NCBI GenBank assembly: GCA_052148295.1
Contig: JBKQIP010000172.1
Coordinates: 1 to 64,000, forward strand
Length of the DNA stretch: 64,000 nt
Direction of reading: 5' to 3'
Source: Bog-473 sp052148295
GTDB lineage: Bacteria > Actinomycetota > Acidimicrobiia > Acidimicrobiales > RAAP-2
The notes below the pieces were generated by a model. That model saw only the letters and a program-made list of their open reading frames with translations. It searched no databases and had not been told where the DNA came from. Below are positions 16,141 to 24,481 of this stretch, piece by piece. A program made the position numbers and the translations under genes. Within the stretch, counting starts at the first letter, position 1. Each line of letters begins with the position of its first letter.

Positions 16141-16932
16141 TCAGCCCTTGGCCGTACCGCTCTTCGCCAGCAAGCGGTCGATGTTGGCCCGCAGCTCGGC
16201 CGAACCGAAGGACCGGTCCTCGGCGGTGAGGGCGAAGTCGAGCGTGGCGAGGACGGCGCGCTCCAGGTGCAGGTTCAGTATGCGCTTGGTGTCTTCGGTC
16301 GCCCGCCGGGGCAGCTTGGCGATGCGCTCCGCGCAGGCCATCGCCTGCGCGAAGACCTCGTCGTCGGGGCAGACGTGATTCACCAGTCCGATCTGCGCCG
16401 CGCGCTCCGCCGGTATGCGGTCGCCCGTCAGCGCGTACTCCTTCGCCAGCTGGAGGCTGATGATCAGCGGCCAGGTGACCGGACCGCCGTCGGCGGCGAC
16501 GAGTCCGATGGCGACGTGCGGATCCGCCAGGTGCGCGGACTCGGCCATGTACACGATGTCGGACAAGGCAACGAGGCTGCACCCGAGACCCACGGCGGGA
16601 CCGTTCACGGCGGCGACGATCGGCACGCGGCACCGGACCATGTTGAGCACGAGCCGCCTCCCGTCGTCCAGCGACTCACGGCGCAGTTCGGCGTCCTTGG
16701 TGAGCTCGTCGAGGTACCCGAAGTCCCCGCCCGCCGAGAAGGCGCGACCGTTGCCCGTCAGCACGACCGCTCGGGCGCCCGGATCGGCGTCGACGCACGC
16801 GAACACGTCGGCGACCGCCTTGTGCAACTGGTGGTTCGTCGCGTTCAGGTGCTCGGGTCGGTTCAGGCGCAAGACCCGGATGGGGCCCTCCGCCTCGACT
16901 TGGATGACGGGCGGCACGTCGTACACGCTCAT
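16141..16932 (-). CDS. Enoyl-CoA hydratase/isomerase (crotonase) family protein 1
   Basis: A 263-residue crotonase-fold enzyme acting on CoA thioesters. The oxyanion-hole segments are R-A-F-S-A-G-G-D-F near 62-70 and N-G-P-A-V-G-L-G-C-S near 105-115. The substrate helix motif is D-P-H-V-A-I-G-L-V-A-A-D-G-G. An aspartate or glycine lies where hydratases have the second glutamate, so isomerase or another reaction is possible. Start ATG 16930-16932 follows AGAGGAG. It is convergent with the acyl-CoA dehydrogenase pair and could act in the same pathway. A 258-bp GC-rich gap separates it from tetR at 17191. Confidence 0.88.
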   Translation of the reverse strand: MSVYDVPPVIQVEAEGPIRVLRLNRPEHLNATNHQLHKAVADVFACVDADPGARAVVLTGNGRAFSAGGDFGYLDELTKDAELRRESLDDGRRLVLNMVRCRVPIVAAVNGPAVGLGCSLVALSDIVYMAESAHLADPHVAIGLVAADGGPVTWPLIISLQLAKEYALTGDRIPAERAAQIGLVNHVCPDDEVFAQAMACAERIAKLPRRATEDTKRILNLHLERAVLATLDFALTAEDRSFGSAELRANIDRLLAKSGTAKG

Positions 16933-17190
16933 GGCACAGCTCCTCTGCTCATTGCGTGAACGCGCCCATGCGACGTCCAGCAGGCCGAACGCCTGACTAG
17001 CAACTGGGCGTGGTGCTCGTCAAGGCCGCGGTTGGCCCGGGGGCCGGGGGATCGAGGTGAGATCGGCCCGGGCGGCCGCCCCGGCGGGCCCACGCGTGGG
17101 GTGCCCTCGAGTCGTCGAGGCCGTGCCGCCGAAGAGGAGGCGCGTGTGCCACGCCCGCCGGGCGCCGCCCGGGTTCGGAAGCGGACCCGA

Positions 17191-17859
17191 TCAGTCCCGA
17201 GCCAGCTGGTCGATCAGGCGGTCGACGTAGGATTCGATCCGCTGCGCCAGGTCGACACGTGCGGGATCGACGAGCCACTGGATTTCGAGGCCCATCAACA
17301 TGGCGATGACCTCGTGGGCGATCTGGTCGACGTCGACGTCGTCACGGGCCCGACCGGCCTCCTGCTCCGTGACCAGGATCGCACGCATCAACGCACGCGC
17401 CGTCTCGTAGCGCTCGGCGAAAAAGGTGTGCAGCGGATCGTCGGGGTCCAGGCTCTCCGCCGTCAAGACCACATACAGGCGCATGAGGGTGGCCGTCTCG
17501 ATGTTGTGCCGACCCTGGCCGCGCAGGCTCCGCAGCGTGATCCCGTCGGACAGGTCGATCGCATCGGCTCGGTCCCGCTCCGCCACGACCTCACGCAGCA
17601 GCCGCTCCTTCGATCCGAAGTAGTACAGCAATCCGGTTGCGGTCATCCCCACCCGGTCGGCCAGCGCGGCCAGACCAGAGCCTCGGTACCCCTTCTGGGC
17701 GAAGAGCTCGACGGCGGCATCGAGGATCTGTTGACGCCGCAATGCGCCGCGCACCTGGCGGGTGCGGGTATCGGCGCCAGCCGGTTGACCGGTCCGCCGG
17801 TCGCCCGGACCGCTGGGTGGTCGTCGTGATCGGTCACCGCCCGGAGCGATCTCGGTCAT
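17191..17859 (-). CDS. TetR-family regulator ahead of the GH3/GH78 genes
   Basis: A 222-residue repressor with a disordered basic N-tail (1-38). A TetR helix-turn-helix at about 40-88 contains V-E-L-F-A-Q-K-G-Y and G-L-L-Y-Y-F-G-S-K-E-R-L. A TetR_C helical ligand domain follows. The start ATG 17857-17859 follows AAGGA. It is divergent from the GH3 gene, and two adjacent 20-bp palindromes lie in the 141-bp gap, so it is the likely repressor of GH3-GH78. Ligand unknown. Confidence 0.88.
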   Translation of the reverse strand: MTEIAPGGDRSRRPPSGPGDRRTGQPAGADTRTRQVRGALRRQQILDAAVELFAQKGYRGSGLAALADRVGMTATGLLYYFGSKERLLREVVAERDRADAIDLSDGITLRSLRGQGRHNIETATLMRLYVVLTAESLDPDDPLHTFFAERYETARALMRAILVTEQEAGRARDDVDVDQIAHEVIAMLMGLEIQWLVDPARVDLAQRIESYVDRLIDQLARD

Positions 17860-17931
17860 GGCGTCCTTCGGGTCGCAGGGAGGAGCTCCGCTGTCCTCGC
17901 TTCGGATGGAAAAAGGTGCAGATTCGTGGCA

Positions 17932-17951
17932 GACTGCAAATTCTTACAGTC
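17932..17951. promoter_or_regulatory. 20-bp palindrome, probable TetR operator
   Basis: GACTGCAAATTCTTACAGTC has matching 5-bp outer arms and an inner AA/TT match, the size of a TetR-family operator. It is in the divergent tetR/GH3 gap, just before an AATACT/TACTAG -10-like stretch at 17957-17964. It could therefore block both promoters. Confidence 0.55.
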
Positions 17952-17963
17952 ATGAGAATACTA

Positions 17964-17983
17964 GGGCTGACCGGGTTCAGCCC
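17964..17983. promoter_or_regulatory. Second 20-bp inverted repeat ahead of GH3
   Basis: GGGCTGACCGGGTTCAGCCC has 7-bp perfect arms around a 6-bp centre and ends 17 bp before the GTG of GH3. It may be a second operator or a leader hairpin that masks the start region. Confidence 0.45.
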
Positions 17984-18000
17984 GTCTTTGGGGGTGCTCA

Positions 18001-20556
18001 GTGGATATCGAGGCGCTGGTCGGCGCACTGACTCTGGAAGAGAAGGCGGCGTTGACGGCGGGCGAGGACATGATGTCCACACCCGCCATCGAGCGGCTGG
18101 GCCTCCCCAAGATCCGGGTCACCGACGGACCGAGTGGTGCCCGCGGGCCGAGTTTTCCCGGCCTCGGCGGTCCCAGTTCGACGTGCATCCCGTGCGGCTC
18201 GGCGATCGGGGCGTCGTGGAACCCGCTCCTGGCGCAGCAACTCGGTGCGCTCGTCGGCCGCGAGGCCCTCGACCGGGGCTGTAAGGGCCTGCTCGCACCC
18301 ACGGTCAACCTGCACCGGCATCCGCTCGCCGGCCGGAATTTCGAGTGCTACTCGGAGGATCCGCTCCTCTCGGGACGCCTGGCGGCCGGCTACGTGCGGG
18401 GGGTCCAGTCGAACGGGGTCTTCGCCACCGTGAAGCACTTCGTCGGGAACGACGCCGAATTCGAGCGGGGGTCCATCAGCTCCGTCATTGACGAGCGATC
18501 GCTGCGTGAGCTGTACCTGCTGCCCTTCGAGATGGCCGTCCGTGAAGGCGGCGCACTGGGGATCATGACGGCCTACAACCGCCTGAACGGGCGGTGGCTG
18601 ACCGAGCGGCCCGAGATGCTGTCCGACCTCCTGCGGGGCGAATGGGGCTTTGAGGGACTGGTCATGACCGACTGGTTTGCCGTGGCGGACACGACGCAGT
18701 CCCTCCGGGCCGGCCTCGACCTCGAGATGCCCGGACCCGGACGGGCGATCGGCTCTGCCGTCGTCCCCGCCGTCACCGATGGACGCGTCAAGGGGTCGGA
18801 TCTCGATGCCGCCGTGCGGCGGCTCCTCCACACCTACGACCGGATCGGCGCGCTGGACGGACCGACACCGGACGTGAACCCGCTGCCTCCGTCGCCCGCG
18901 GATCTCGACCTGCTCCGGCGGGCGGGCGCCGAGGCGACCGTCCTGCTGAGCAACGACGGGACGCTCCCCCTGGACCCCTCCTCGCTCCGGCGTGTGGCGA
19001 TCGTCGGGCCGCACGCCACCGCCCCGTGCGTCGTCGGCGGCGGCTCGGCCTCGATGGTCACGCCCCGGCTGCGAACGCCGCGGGAGTCGATCTCGGCGCT
19101 CCTCCTCCCGGGGACGGAGGTGCTCCATGAGCGGGGCTGCGAGGCCGATCTCTCGGCGACCCCGATCGGGGATCGCGTCCTCGTCTCGCCGGGCGGATTC
19201 GACGCGGAGTTCTTTGCCGGGTCCGACTGCTCGGGTGAGGTCGTCAAACGGCAACACCTCGACACCCTCCGGTTGGCGGTCTATCAGTCGATGCCCGATG
19301 ACCAACTCCCTGACGAGTGGTCGGTACGGGTGCGCGGCACCGTGGTGCCCGAGGAGGACGGACGATTCCAGGTCGCGTTGAGCCAGAGTGGCCGGGCGCG
19401 GGTCCTCATCGACGGCGAGACCGTCCTCGACGGTTTCGAGCATCCTCCGCCCCCCGGGGGCAGTGACTTCTTCGGGATGGGCAGCCGGGACCTGACGGCC
19501 GAGCTGGACCTGACGCGGGGGGTCCCCGTGGAGCTGCACGTCGAATTCGCACGCGCGGACGCCACCTTGGGCGGGTTCCGGGTCGGCTTCCGCACCCTGG
19601 ACGGAGACGGGCTGCTGGAGCGCGCCGTCGCGGCCGCGGCCGCGGCGGACGTCGCCGTCGTCGTCGTCGGAACGACGGCGGAGTGGGAGACCGAAGGGCG
19701 GGATCGATCCTCGTTCGCCTTGCCCGGCCGCCAGCCCGAGCTCATCGGGAGGGTGACCGCGGTGAACGACCGTACCGTGGTGGTGGTCAACGCCGGCGCC
19801 CCCGTCGACCTCTCGTGGGCCGATGACGCCGCGGCCGTCCTCCAATGCGGGTTGGGGGGCCAGGAGGTGTCCGCCGCGATAGCCGGTGTCCTGATGGGTG
19901 AGCTCGAGCCGGGCGGCCGTCTGCCCACGACCATCCCGGTGTGCCTCGAGCACTGCCCGTCGTACGACAACTTCCCGGGCGAGAACGGGGAGCTGCGCTA
20001 CGGCGAAGGGCTGTTCATGGGGTATCGGGGGTACGAGCACCGCCGCATCGCCCCCCGCTTCGCGTTCGGTCATGGGCTCAGCTACACCAGCTTCTCGCTG
20101 GGTGAGCCCGAGCTGTCGGCGCGGACGCTCTCCCCTGACGGTGCGGTGACGGTGTCGGTGCCCGTGACCAACACCGGCACGAGGAGCGGCTCGGAGGTGG
20201 TCCAGTGCTATGTGGCGCCCGTCTCGCCCCGGCTGTCCCGACCGTTGAAGGAGCTCAAGGCGTTCGCCAAGGTCTGGCTCGAGCCGGGCGGATCGTGCGT
20301 GGCGGAGCTCAGACTGGACTCCCGCGCGTTTGCCTACTGGGACCCGGGCCAATCCGACTGGGAGGAGGTCCGCAGCCGGGCCTTCGACATGTTCGGCGAC
20401 CTCTCGGGCCGCACGGAACGTCGGCCCGCGGGCTGGCAGGTGGACGCCGGGCGCTATGACCTCCTCGTCGGCCGGTCCTCGGTGGAGATCGCCCACACGT
20501 GCCGCCTCGAGATCGCCCAGCCGAACGATCAGGGGCACGACCAAGGGGAGTCATGA
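18001..20556 (+). CDS. Beta-glucosidase-type glycoside hydrolase family 3 with PA14-like insert
   Basis: An 851-residue cytoplasmic exo-glycosidase that removes beta-linked sugars. The N-terminal barrel contains the family K-H-F-x-G-N-D motif and D224 in VMTDW, the expected nucleophile. The second alpha-beta domain carries an E-W-E-T-E-G-R-D-R stretch near 561-569. A beta-rich PA14-like insert lies at about 395-545, and a C-terminal fibronectin-III-like domain at about 700-800. The length fits GH3 enzymes with this insert. There is no signal peptide. The start is GTG 18001. The last codon overlaps the GH78 start (ATGA). Glucose, xylose or other beta-sugars are possible substrates; sequence alone cannot decide. 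Confidence 0.92.
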   Translation: MDIEALVGALTLEEKAALTAGEDMMSTPAIERLGLPKIRVTDGPSGARGPSFPGLGGPSSTCIPCGSAIGASWNPLLAQQLGALVGREALDRGCKGLLAPTVNLHRHPLAGRNFECYSEDPLLSGRLAAGYVRGVQSNGVFATVKHFVGNDAEFERGSISSVIDERSLRELYLLPFEMAVREGGALGIMTAYNRLNGRWLTERPEMLSDLLRGEWGFEGLVMTDWFAVADTTQSLRAGLDLEMPGPGRAIGSAVVPAVTDGRVKGSDLDAAVRRLLHTYDRIGALDGPTPDVNPLPPSPADLDLLRRAGAEATVLLSNDGTLPLDPSSLRRVAIVGPHATAPCVVGGGSASMVTPRLRTPRESISALLLPGTEVLHERGCEADLSATPIGDRVLVSPGGFDAEFFAGSDCSGEVVKRQHLDTLRLAVYQSMPDDQLPDEWSVRVRGTVVPEEDGRFQVALSQSGRARVLIDGETVLDGFEHPPPPGGSDFFGMGSRDLTAELDLTRGVPVELHVEFARADATLGGFRVGFRTLDGDGLLERAVAAAAAADVAVVVVGTTAEWETEGRDRSSFALPGRQPELIGRVTAVNDRTVVVVNAGAPVDLSWADDAAAVLQCGLGGQEVSAAIAGVLMGELEPGGRLPTTIPVCLEHCPSYDNFPGENGELRYGEGLFMGYRGYEHRRIAPRFAFGHGLSYTSFSLGEPELSARTLSPDGAVTVSVPVTNTGTRSGSEVVQCYVAPVSPRLSRPLKELKAFAKVWLEPGGSCVAELRLDSRAFAYWDPGQSDWEEVRSRAFDMFGDLSGRTERRPAGWQVDAGRYDLLVGRSSVEIAHTCRLEIAQPNDQGHDQGES

Positions 20557-23141
20557 ACGGACTGTCGCGACGCGTGCGGGGTCTCCGGGTCGAGCACCGC
20601 GACGGTGCCACGCTCGGCCTGGGCGTACGTCGCCCACGGCTGTCGTGGCAGCTGCCCCCCGGCGCGCAGCGGCAGCGGGCCTACGCCGTCGAGATCGACG
20701 GTCGTGACCGGGGCCGGGTCGACTCCGACGCCTCGGTGCTGGTGCCGTGGCCCGGCGAGCCCCTCGGATCCGCTCAGCGGGTCGAGTGGCGGGTCAAGGT
20801 GTGGACGGAGGCCGGTGAGAGCCCGTGGTCGGCACCGGCCTGGTTCGAGACCGGGCTGCTCGAGCCGGACGACTGGGTGGCCCGGTGGATCGAACCCTTC
20901 GAGGACGAGCGGACCGCCCACGTGCTGCGCCACCAGTTCCGGCTGGAGGCGGCCGGGGTGCCGGCCCGGCTCTACGCCACGGCGCACGGCGTCTACGAGA
21001 TGTTCCTCAACGGCCGGCGCGTCGGCGACACCGAGCTGGCGCCCGGCTTCACCAGCTATCCGAACATCCTGCACGTGCAGGTCTACGACGTCGGCGAGCT
21101 GCTGGCGCCGGGGGAGAACCGATGGGAGGTGGTGCTCTCCGACGGATGGTGGCGGGGGCGCACGGGGTTCTTCCAGCTCCCCGACGGCTACGGATCGACC
21201 CTCGCCTTCCTCGGGCAGTTGCGCGTGGGGGACGCCGTGGTCGCATCCGGTCCCGACTGGGAGTCGGCCCGCGGCCCCGTCCGTGGCGCCGACCTCATGG
21301 CGGGGCAGGTGGAGGACCATCGCGTGGAGGCCACCCAGTGGCGGCCGGTCTCGGTGGTCGAGCACGACCCCAGGCCGTTGACCTACTCGCCGGCGCCGCC
21401 GACGCGCCGGGTGCAGGACCTGCGTCCGGTCGCGGTGACCCGTCCCCTGAGCGATCGCCACGTCGTCGACCTCGGGCAGAACATCAACGGATGGTTGCGC
21501 CTCGGTGACCTCGGGCCGCGGGACACCGAGCTCACGATCGTCCACGGCGAGGCCCTCGACGCATCCGGGGACGTCACCCAGGACCACCTCGCCCCACCCA
21601 ACCCCTTCACCGGCGCCGCCGGCACGGTGGGGATGATCGACCGTGTCACCTCCGCCGGTCGGGAGGGGGAGGTCTTCGAGCCCCGCCACACGACGCACGG
21701 CTTCCAGTACGCCCGCATCGAGGGCCACCCCGGCCGGTTGACCCCGGACGACGTGACCGGCGTGGTCGTGCACACCGACCTGCACCGCACCGGTTGGTTC
21801 CGCTGCAGCGACGAGCGGCTGAACCGGCTCCACGAGATCACCGAGTGGTCGTTCCGGGACAATGCCTGCGAGATCCCGACCGACTGCCCCCAGCGCGAGC
21901 GGGCCGGCTGGACCGGTGACTGGCAGCTGTTCGTGCCGACGGCGTCGTTCCTCTACGACGTCGCCGGGTTCTCCGTCAAGTGGCTGCGGGACCTGGCCGC
22001 CGAGCAGCTCGATGACGGCTGCATCATCAATTACGTGCCCGACCCCCTGCGTCAGCGCATCGCCAGCACCGAGCGGTGGCGCGCCATGCAGGGATCCTCG
22101 GGTTGGGGCGACGCCGTCGTCGTGGTGCCGTGGGAGCTGTGGCGCGCCTACGGCGACGAGGAGGTCCTGGCCGAGCTGTGGCCGTCCATGGTCGCCTGGG
22201 TCGACTACGCCGCCGGCGTGGCCCGCACGCAGCGGCACCCCGATCGCGCCCAGGCCCGCCCCGATCCCGCCCCGCATGAGGAATTCCTCTGGGACGGCGG
22301 GTACCACTGGGGCGAGTGGCTCGAGCCCGGCGCGCAGCCCGGCGACCACAGCGCTCTCGATCACGGCGCCGTGGGTACCGCGTTCCTGCACCACTCCGCC
22401 CGCCTCGCCGCCCGTATCGGCCGCGTGCTCGGCGAAGACGCCGAGGCGGCCCGCTTCGAGGCGCTGGCCGGCCACGCCCGCGACGCCTGGCAGGCGGAGT
22501 TCATCGGGCCCGACGGCTCGGTTACGCCCGACACCCAGGCCACCCACGTCCGTGGCCTCGCCTTCGGGCTCGTCCCCGACGAGCTGCGTGCCCGCACGGC
22601 GGCCCGCCTGGTCGCGCTCATCGGGGAGGCCGGCGGACACCTCGGCACCGGCTTCCTGGCCACGCCTTACCTCCTGCCCGTCCTGGCCGACACCGGGCAC
22701 CTCGACGTGGCCTACGAGCTGCTCCTCCGCGACACGCCACCCTCGTGGCTCACCATGGTCGAACGGGGCGCCTCCACGGTGTGGGAGCTGTGGGAGGGCG
22801 TCGACGCCGACGGAGGCGCCCACGATTCGCTCAACCACTACAGCAAGGGCGCCGTGATCTCCTTCTTGCACTGCTACGTGGCCGGGATCCGGCTGCTCGA
22901 CGAGCACCCCGGCTACCGGCGGTTTCGGGTCGAGCCCCGGCCGGGCGGCGGGCTGAGCTGGGCCGAGGCGGTGCACGACTCGCCCTACGGGAGGATCGAG
23001 AGCTCCTGGCACACGGCGGACGGGTGTCTCGAGGCGACGGTCACCGTGCCGCCCGGCACGATGGCCGACGTCGTGTTGCCCGACGGCACCCGGCACGAGC
23101 AACCGCCGGGGACGGCCACCTACCGGTGTGCCACCGGATGA
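20553..23141 (+). CDS. Alpha-L-rhamnosidase, glycoside hydrolase family 78
   Basis: An 862-residue enzyme that removes terminal alpha-L-rhamnose. It has the usual order: N-terminal beta domain, Bac_rhamnosid_N (about 130-310), a concanavalin-like domain, the (alpha/alpha)6 barrel from about 425, and a C-terminal beta domain. The barrel begins with the D-C-P-Q-R-E-R-A-G-W-T-G-D motif whose acidic residues are catalytic. The start ATG overlaps the GH3 stop and follows AAGGGGAG, so the two are translationally coupled. No signal peptide. No rhamnose isomerase, kinase or aldolase genes occur in the window, so the freed rhamnose must be used elsewhere. Confidence 0.94.
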   Translation: MNGLSRRVRGLRVEHRDGATLGLGVRRPRLSWQLPPGAQRQRAYAVEIDGRDRGRVDSDASVLVPWPGEPLGSAQRVEWRVKVWTEAGESPWSAPAWFETGLLEPDDWVARWIEPFEDERTAHVLRHQFRLEAAGVPARLYATAHGVYEMFLNGRRVGDTELAPGFTSYPNILHVQVYDVGELLAPGENRWEVVLSDGWWRGRTGFFQLPDGYGSTLAFLGQLRVGDAVVASGPDWESARGPVRGADLMAGQVEDHRVEATQWRPVSVVEHDPRPLTYSPAPPTRRVQDLRPVAVTRPLSDRHVVDLGQNINGWLRLGDLGPRDTELTIVHGEALDASGDVTQDHLAPPNPFTGAAGTVGMIDRVTSAGREGEVFEPRHTTHGFQYARIEGHPGRLTPDDVTGVVVHTDLHRTGWFRCSDERLNRLHEITEWSFRDNACEIPTDCPQRERAGWTGDWQLFVPTASFLYDVAGFSVKWLRDLAAEQLDDGCIINYVPDPLRQRIASTERWRAMQGSSGWGDAVVVVPWELWRAYGDEEVLAELWPSMVAWVDYAAGVARTQRHPDRAQARPDPAPHEEFLWDGGYHWGEWLEPGAQPGDHSALDHGAVGTAFLHHSARLAARIGRVLGEDAEAARFEALAGHARDAWQAEFIGPDGSVTPDTQATHVRGLAFGLVPDELRARTAARLVALIGEAGGHLGTGFLATPYLLPVLADTGHLDVAYELLLRDTPPSWLTMVERGASTVWELWEGVDADGGAHDSLNHYSKGAVISFLHCYVAGIRLLDEHPGYRRFRVEPRPGGGLSWAEAVHDSPYGRIESSWHTADGCLEATVTVPPGTMADVVLPDGTRHEQPPGTATYRCATG

Positions 23142-23263
23142 GCGGCCGCGCCGTCACCGATGGCTCCCGCGGCACCCGGCCCGACTCCGGGGGCGCACGC
23201 TCACCAACCGGTAGCATGGTCGGGGAGCCGTCCCCGGCCTCCACACTCGAACAAGGGGGGACC

Positions 23264-24448
23264 ATGGCACGAACCGCGATCATCTCGGTGGACGGTCATG
23301 TCCGGGCCTCACGGGACGCCTATCGAGACTACATGGAGGAGCGGTATCTCGACGTCTTTGACGAGTGGGTGCGGTCCATGGAGGACGCGGGAGCAGCCGA
23401 TCCGGGGGGCGTCCAGCCCGGGCTCGACGTCGCGTCGCAGTGGGACTCGGAGCTCCGCCTGAAGGACATGGAGAGCCAGGGCGTCGTCGCCGAGGTGCTG
23501 TTCCCCAACGGCCTGCCCTTCCAGGCCGGGCGAGGGGGCGACAACGGGGGCTTCGGCGGTCCGGAACTGGACCGGCAGGCCCGGATGGCCTACAACCGGT
23601 GGTTGGCCGACTTCTGTGCGCTGGTGCCGGGCCGCCGGGCCGGCCAGGCGCTCGTCTCGTTCGACGACGTCGACCAGGCCGTCACGGATATCCACTGGGC
23701 CCGTGACCACGGGCTGGGCGGCATCATGATCCCGGCGCTGCTCCCGGGAGGGACCTTCTTCTTCGACCCCGTCCTCGACCCGGTCTGGGCCGCCTGCGTG
23801 GACGTCGACCTGCCCCTCAGCCAGCACGGCGGGTCCGGCGCACCGGCCTACGGGCCTCCCGGCTTTGCCGCCATCATGACGCTGGCCCTCGAGCACTCCT
23901 TCTACTCGGGACGCTCGCTGTGGCAGATGATCCTGGGCGGCGTGTTCGAGCGCTTCCCGAGCCTGCGGGTGGCCTTCGTCGAGACGGAAGGCGATTGGAT
24001 CGCGCCGGTCATCCGCAAGCTGGACCGCCGCCTCGATTGGGGCGACGACTGGACCGGGTGGGCCAAGATCCTGCAGCGCTCACGGGCCTTCAGCCGTCGG
24101 GCCCGTGATTACTGGGCGGACAACTGCACGTCGGGCATCTCACCCTTCACCATCGACCAGGTGCCGCTCGAGGAGCTGGTCCGGCCGAGCGCCGACTACG
24201 ACGACTTCGCCATCGGCTGTGACAACGCGATGTTCGGCGTCGACTATCCGCACTTCGAGTCGATCTTCCCGGGGACCGGTGAGCAGGTGGACCGCCTCGT
24301 CGGTGATCCGAGGGTCTCCTCCGAGGTGGCCCGCAAGATCCTCAGCGACAACGCGGCCCGCGTCTACGGCTTCGACCTCGAGCGCTTGCAGCCCGACATC
24401 GAGCGGGTCGGCTTCGACGTCGAGACCGGACTGGTCGCTCAGCCCTAA
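23264..24448 (+). CDS. Amidohydrolase family 2 metal-dependent hydrolase/decarboxylase (copy 1)
   Basis: A 394-residue TIM-barrel enzyme of the ACMSD/gamma-resorcylate-decarboxylase-like amidohydrolase 2 group. The N-terminal metal site is D-G-H (ISVDGH), followed by H in L-S-Q-H-G-G-S-G near 190 and D in G-V-D-Y-P-H-F-E near 327. Relatives cleave C-C or C-N bonds in aromatic or cyclic acids. The start ATG 23264 follows AAGGGGGG. It is 122 bp after GH78 on the same strand. A related gene is at 62357-63658. Substrate unknown; an aglycone fragment is one possibility. Confidence 0.88.
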   Translation: MARTAIISVDGHVRASRDAYRDYMEERYLDVFDEWVRSMEDAGAADPGGVQPGLDVASQWDSELRLKDMESQGVVAEVLFPNGLPFQAGRGGDNGGFGGPELDRQARMAYNRWLADFCALVPGRRAGQALVSFDDVDQAVTDIHWARDHGLGGIMIPALLPGGTFFFDPVLDPVWAACVDVDLPLSQHGGSGAPAYGPPGFAAIMTLALEHSFYSGRSLWQMILGGVFERFPSLRVAFVETEGDWIAPVIRKLDRRLDWGDDWTGWAKILQRSRAFSRRARDYWADNCTSGISPFTIDQVPLEELVRPSADYDDFAIGCDNAMFGVDYPHFESIFPGTGEQVDRLVGDPRVSSEVARKILSDNAARVYGFDLERLQPDIERVGFDVETGLVAQP

Positions 24449-24450
24449 TC

Positions 24451-24476
24451 GGTCGGGGCCCCGGGGCGCGCCGACC
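24451..24476. terminator. GC-rich hairpin between convergent genes
   Basis: GGTCGG pairs with CCGACC, with a further GC-rich inner pairing (GCCCCGGGGC). It lies in the 33-bp gap between the convergent amidohydrolase and GH1 genes. No T-tract is present, as is common in high-GC actinobacteria. Confidence 0.4.
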
Positions 24477-24481
24477 CGGCC

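Noticed and set aside
17998..20544. 848-codon open frame antisense to the GH3 gene
   Set aside because: High-GC codon bias leaves the antisense frame open. It has no family motifs, while the plus strand carries clear GH3 residues.
20529..23102. 857-codon open frame antisense to the GH78 gene
   Set aside because: It is a shadow of the rhamnosidase, with no start signal and a composition rich in Gly, Val and His repeats.
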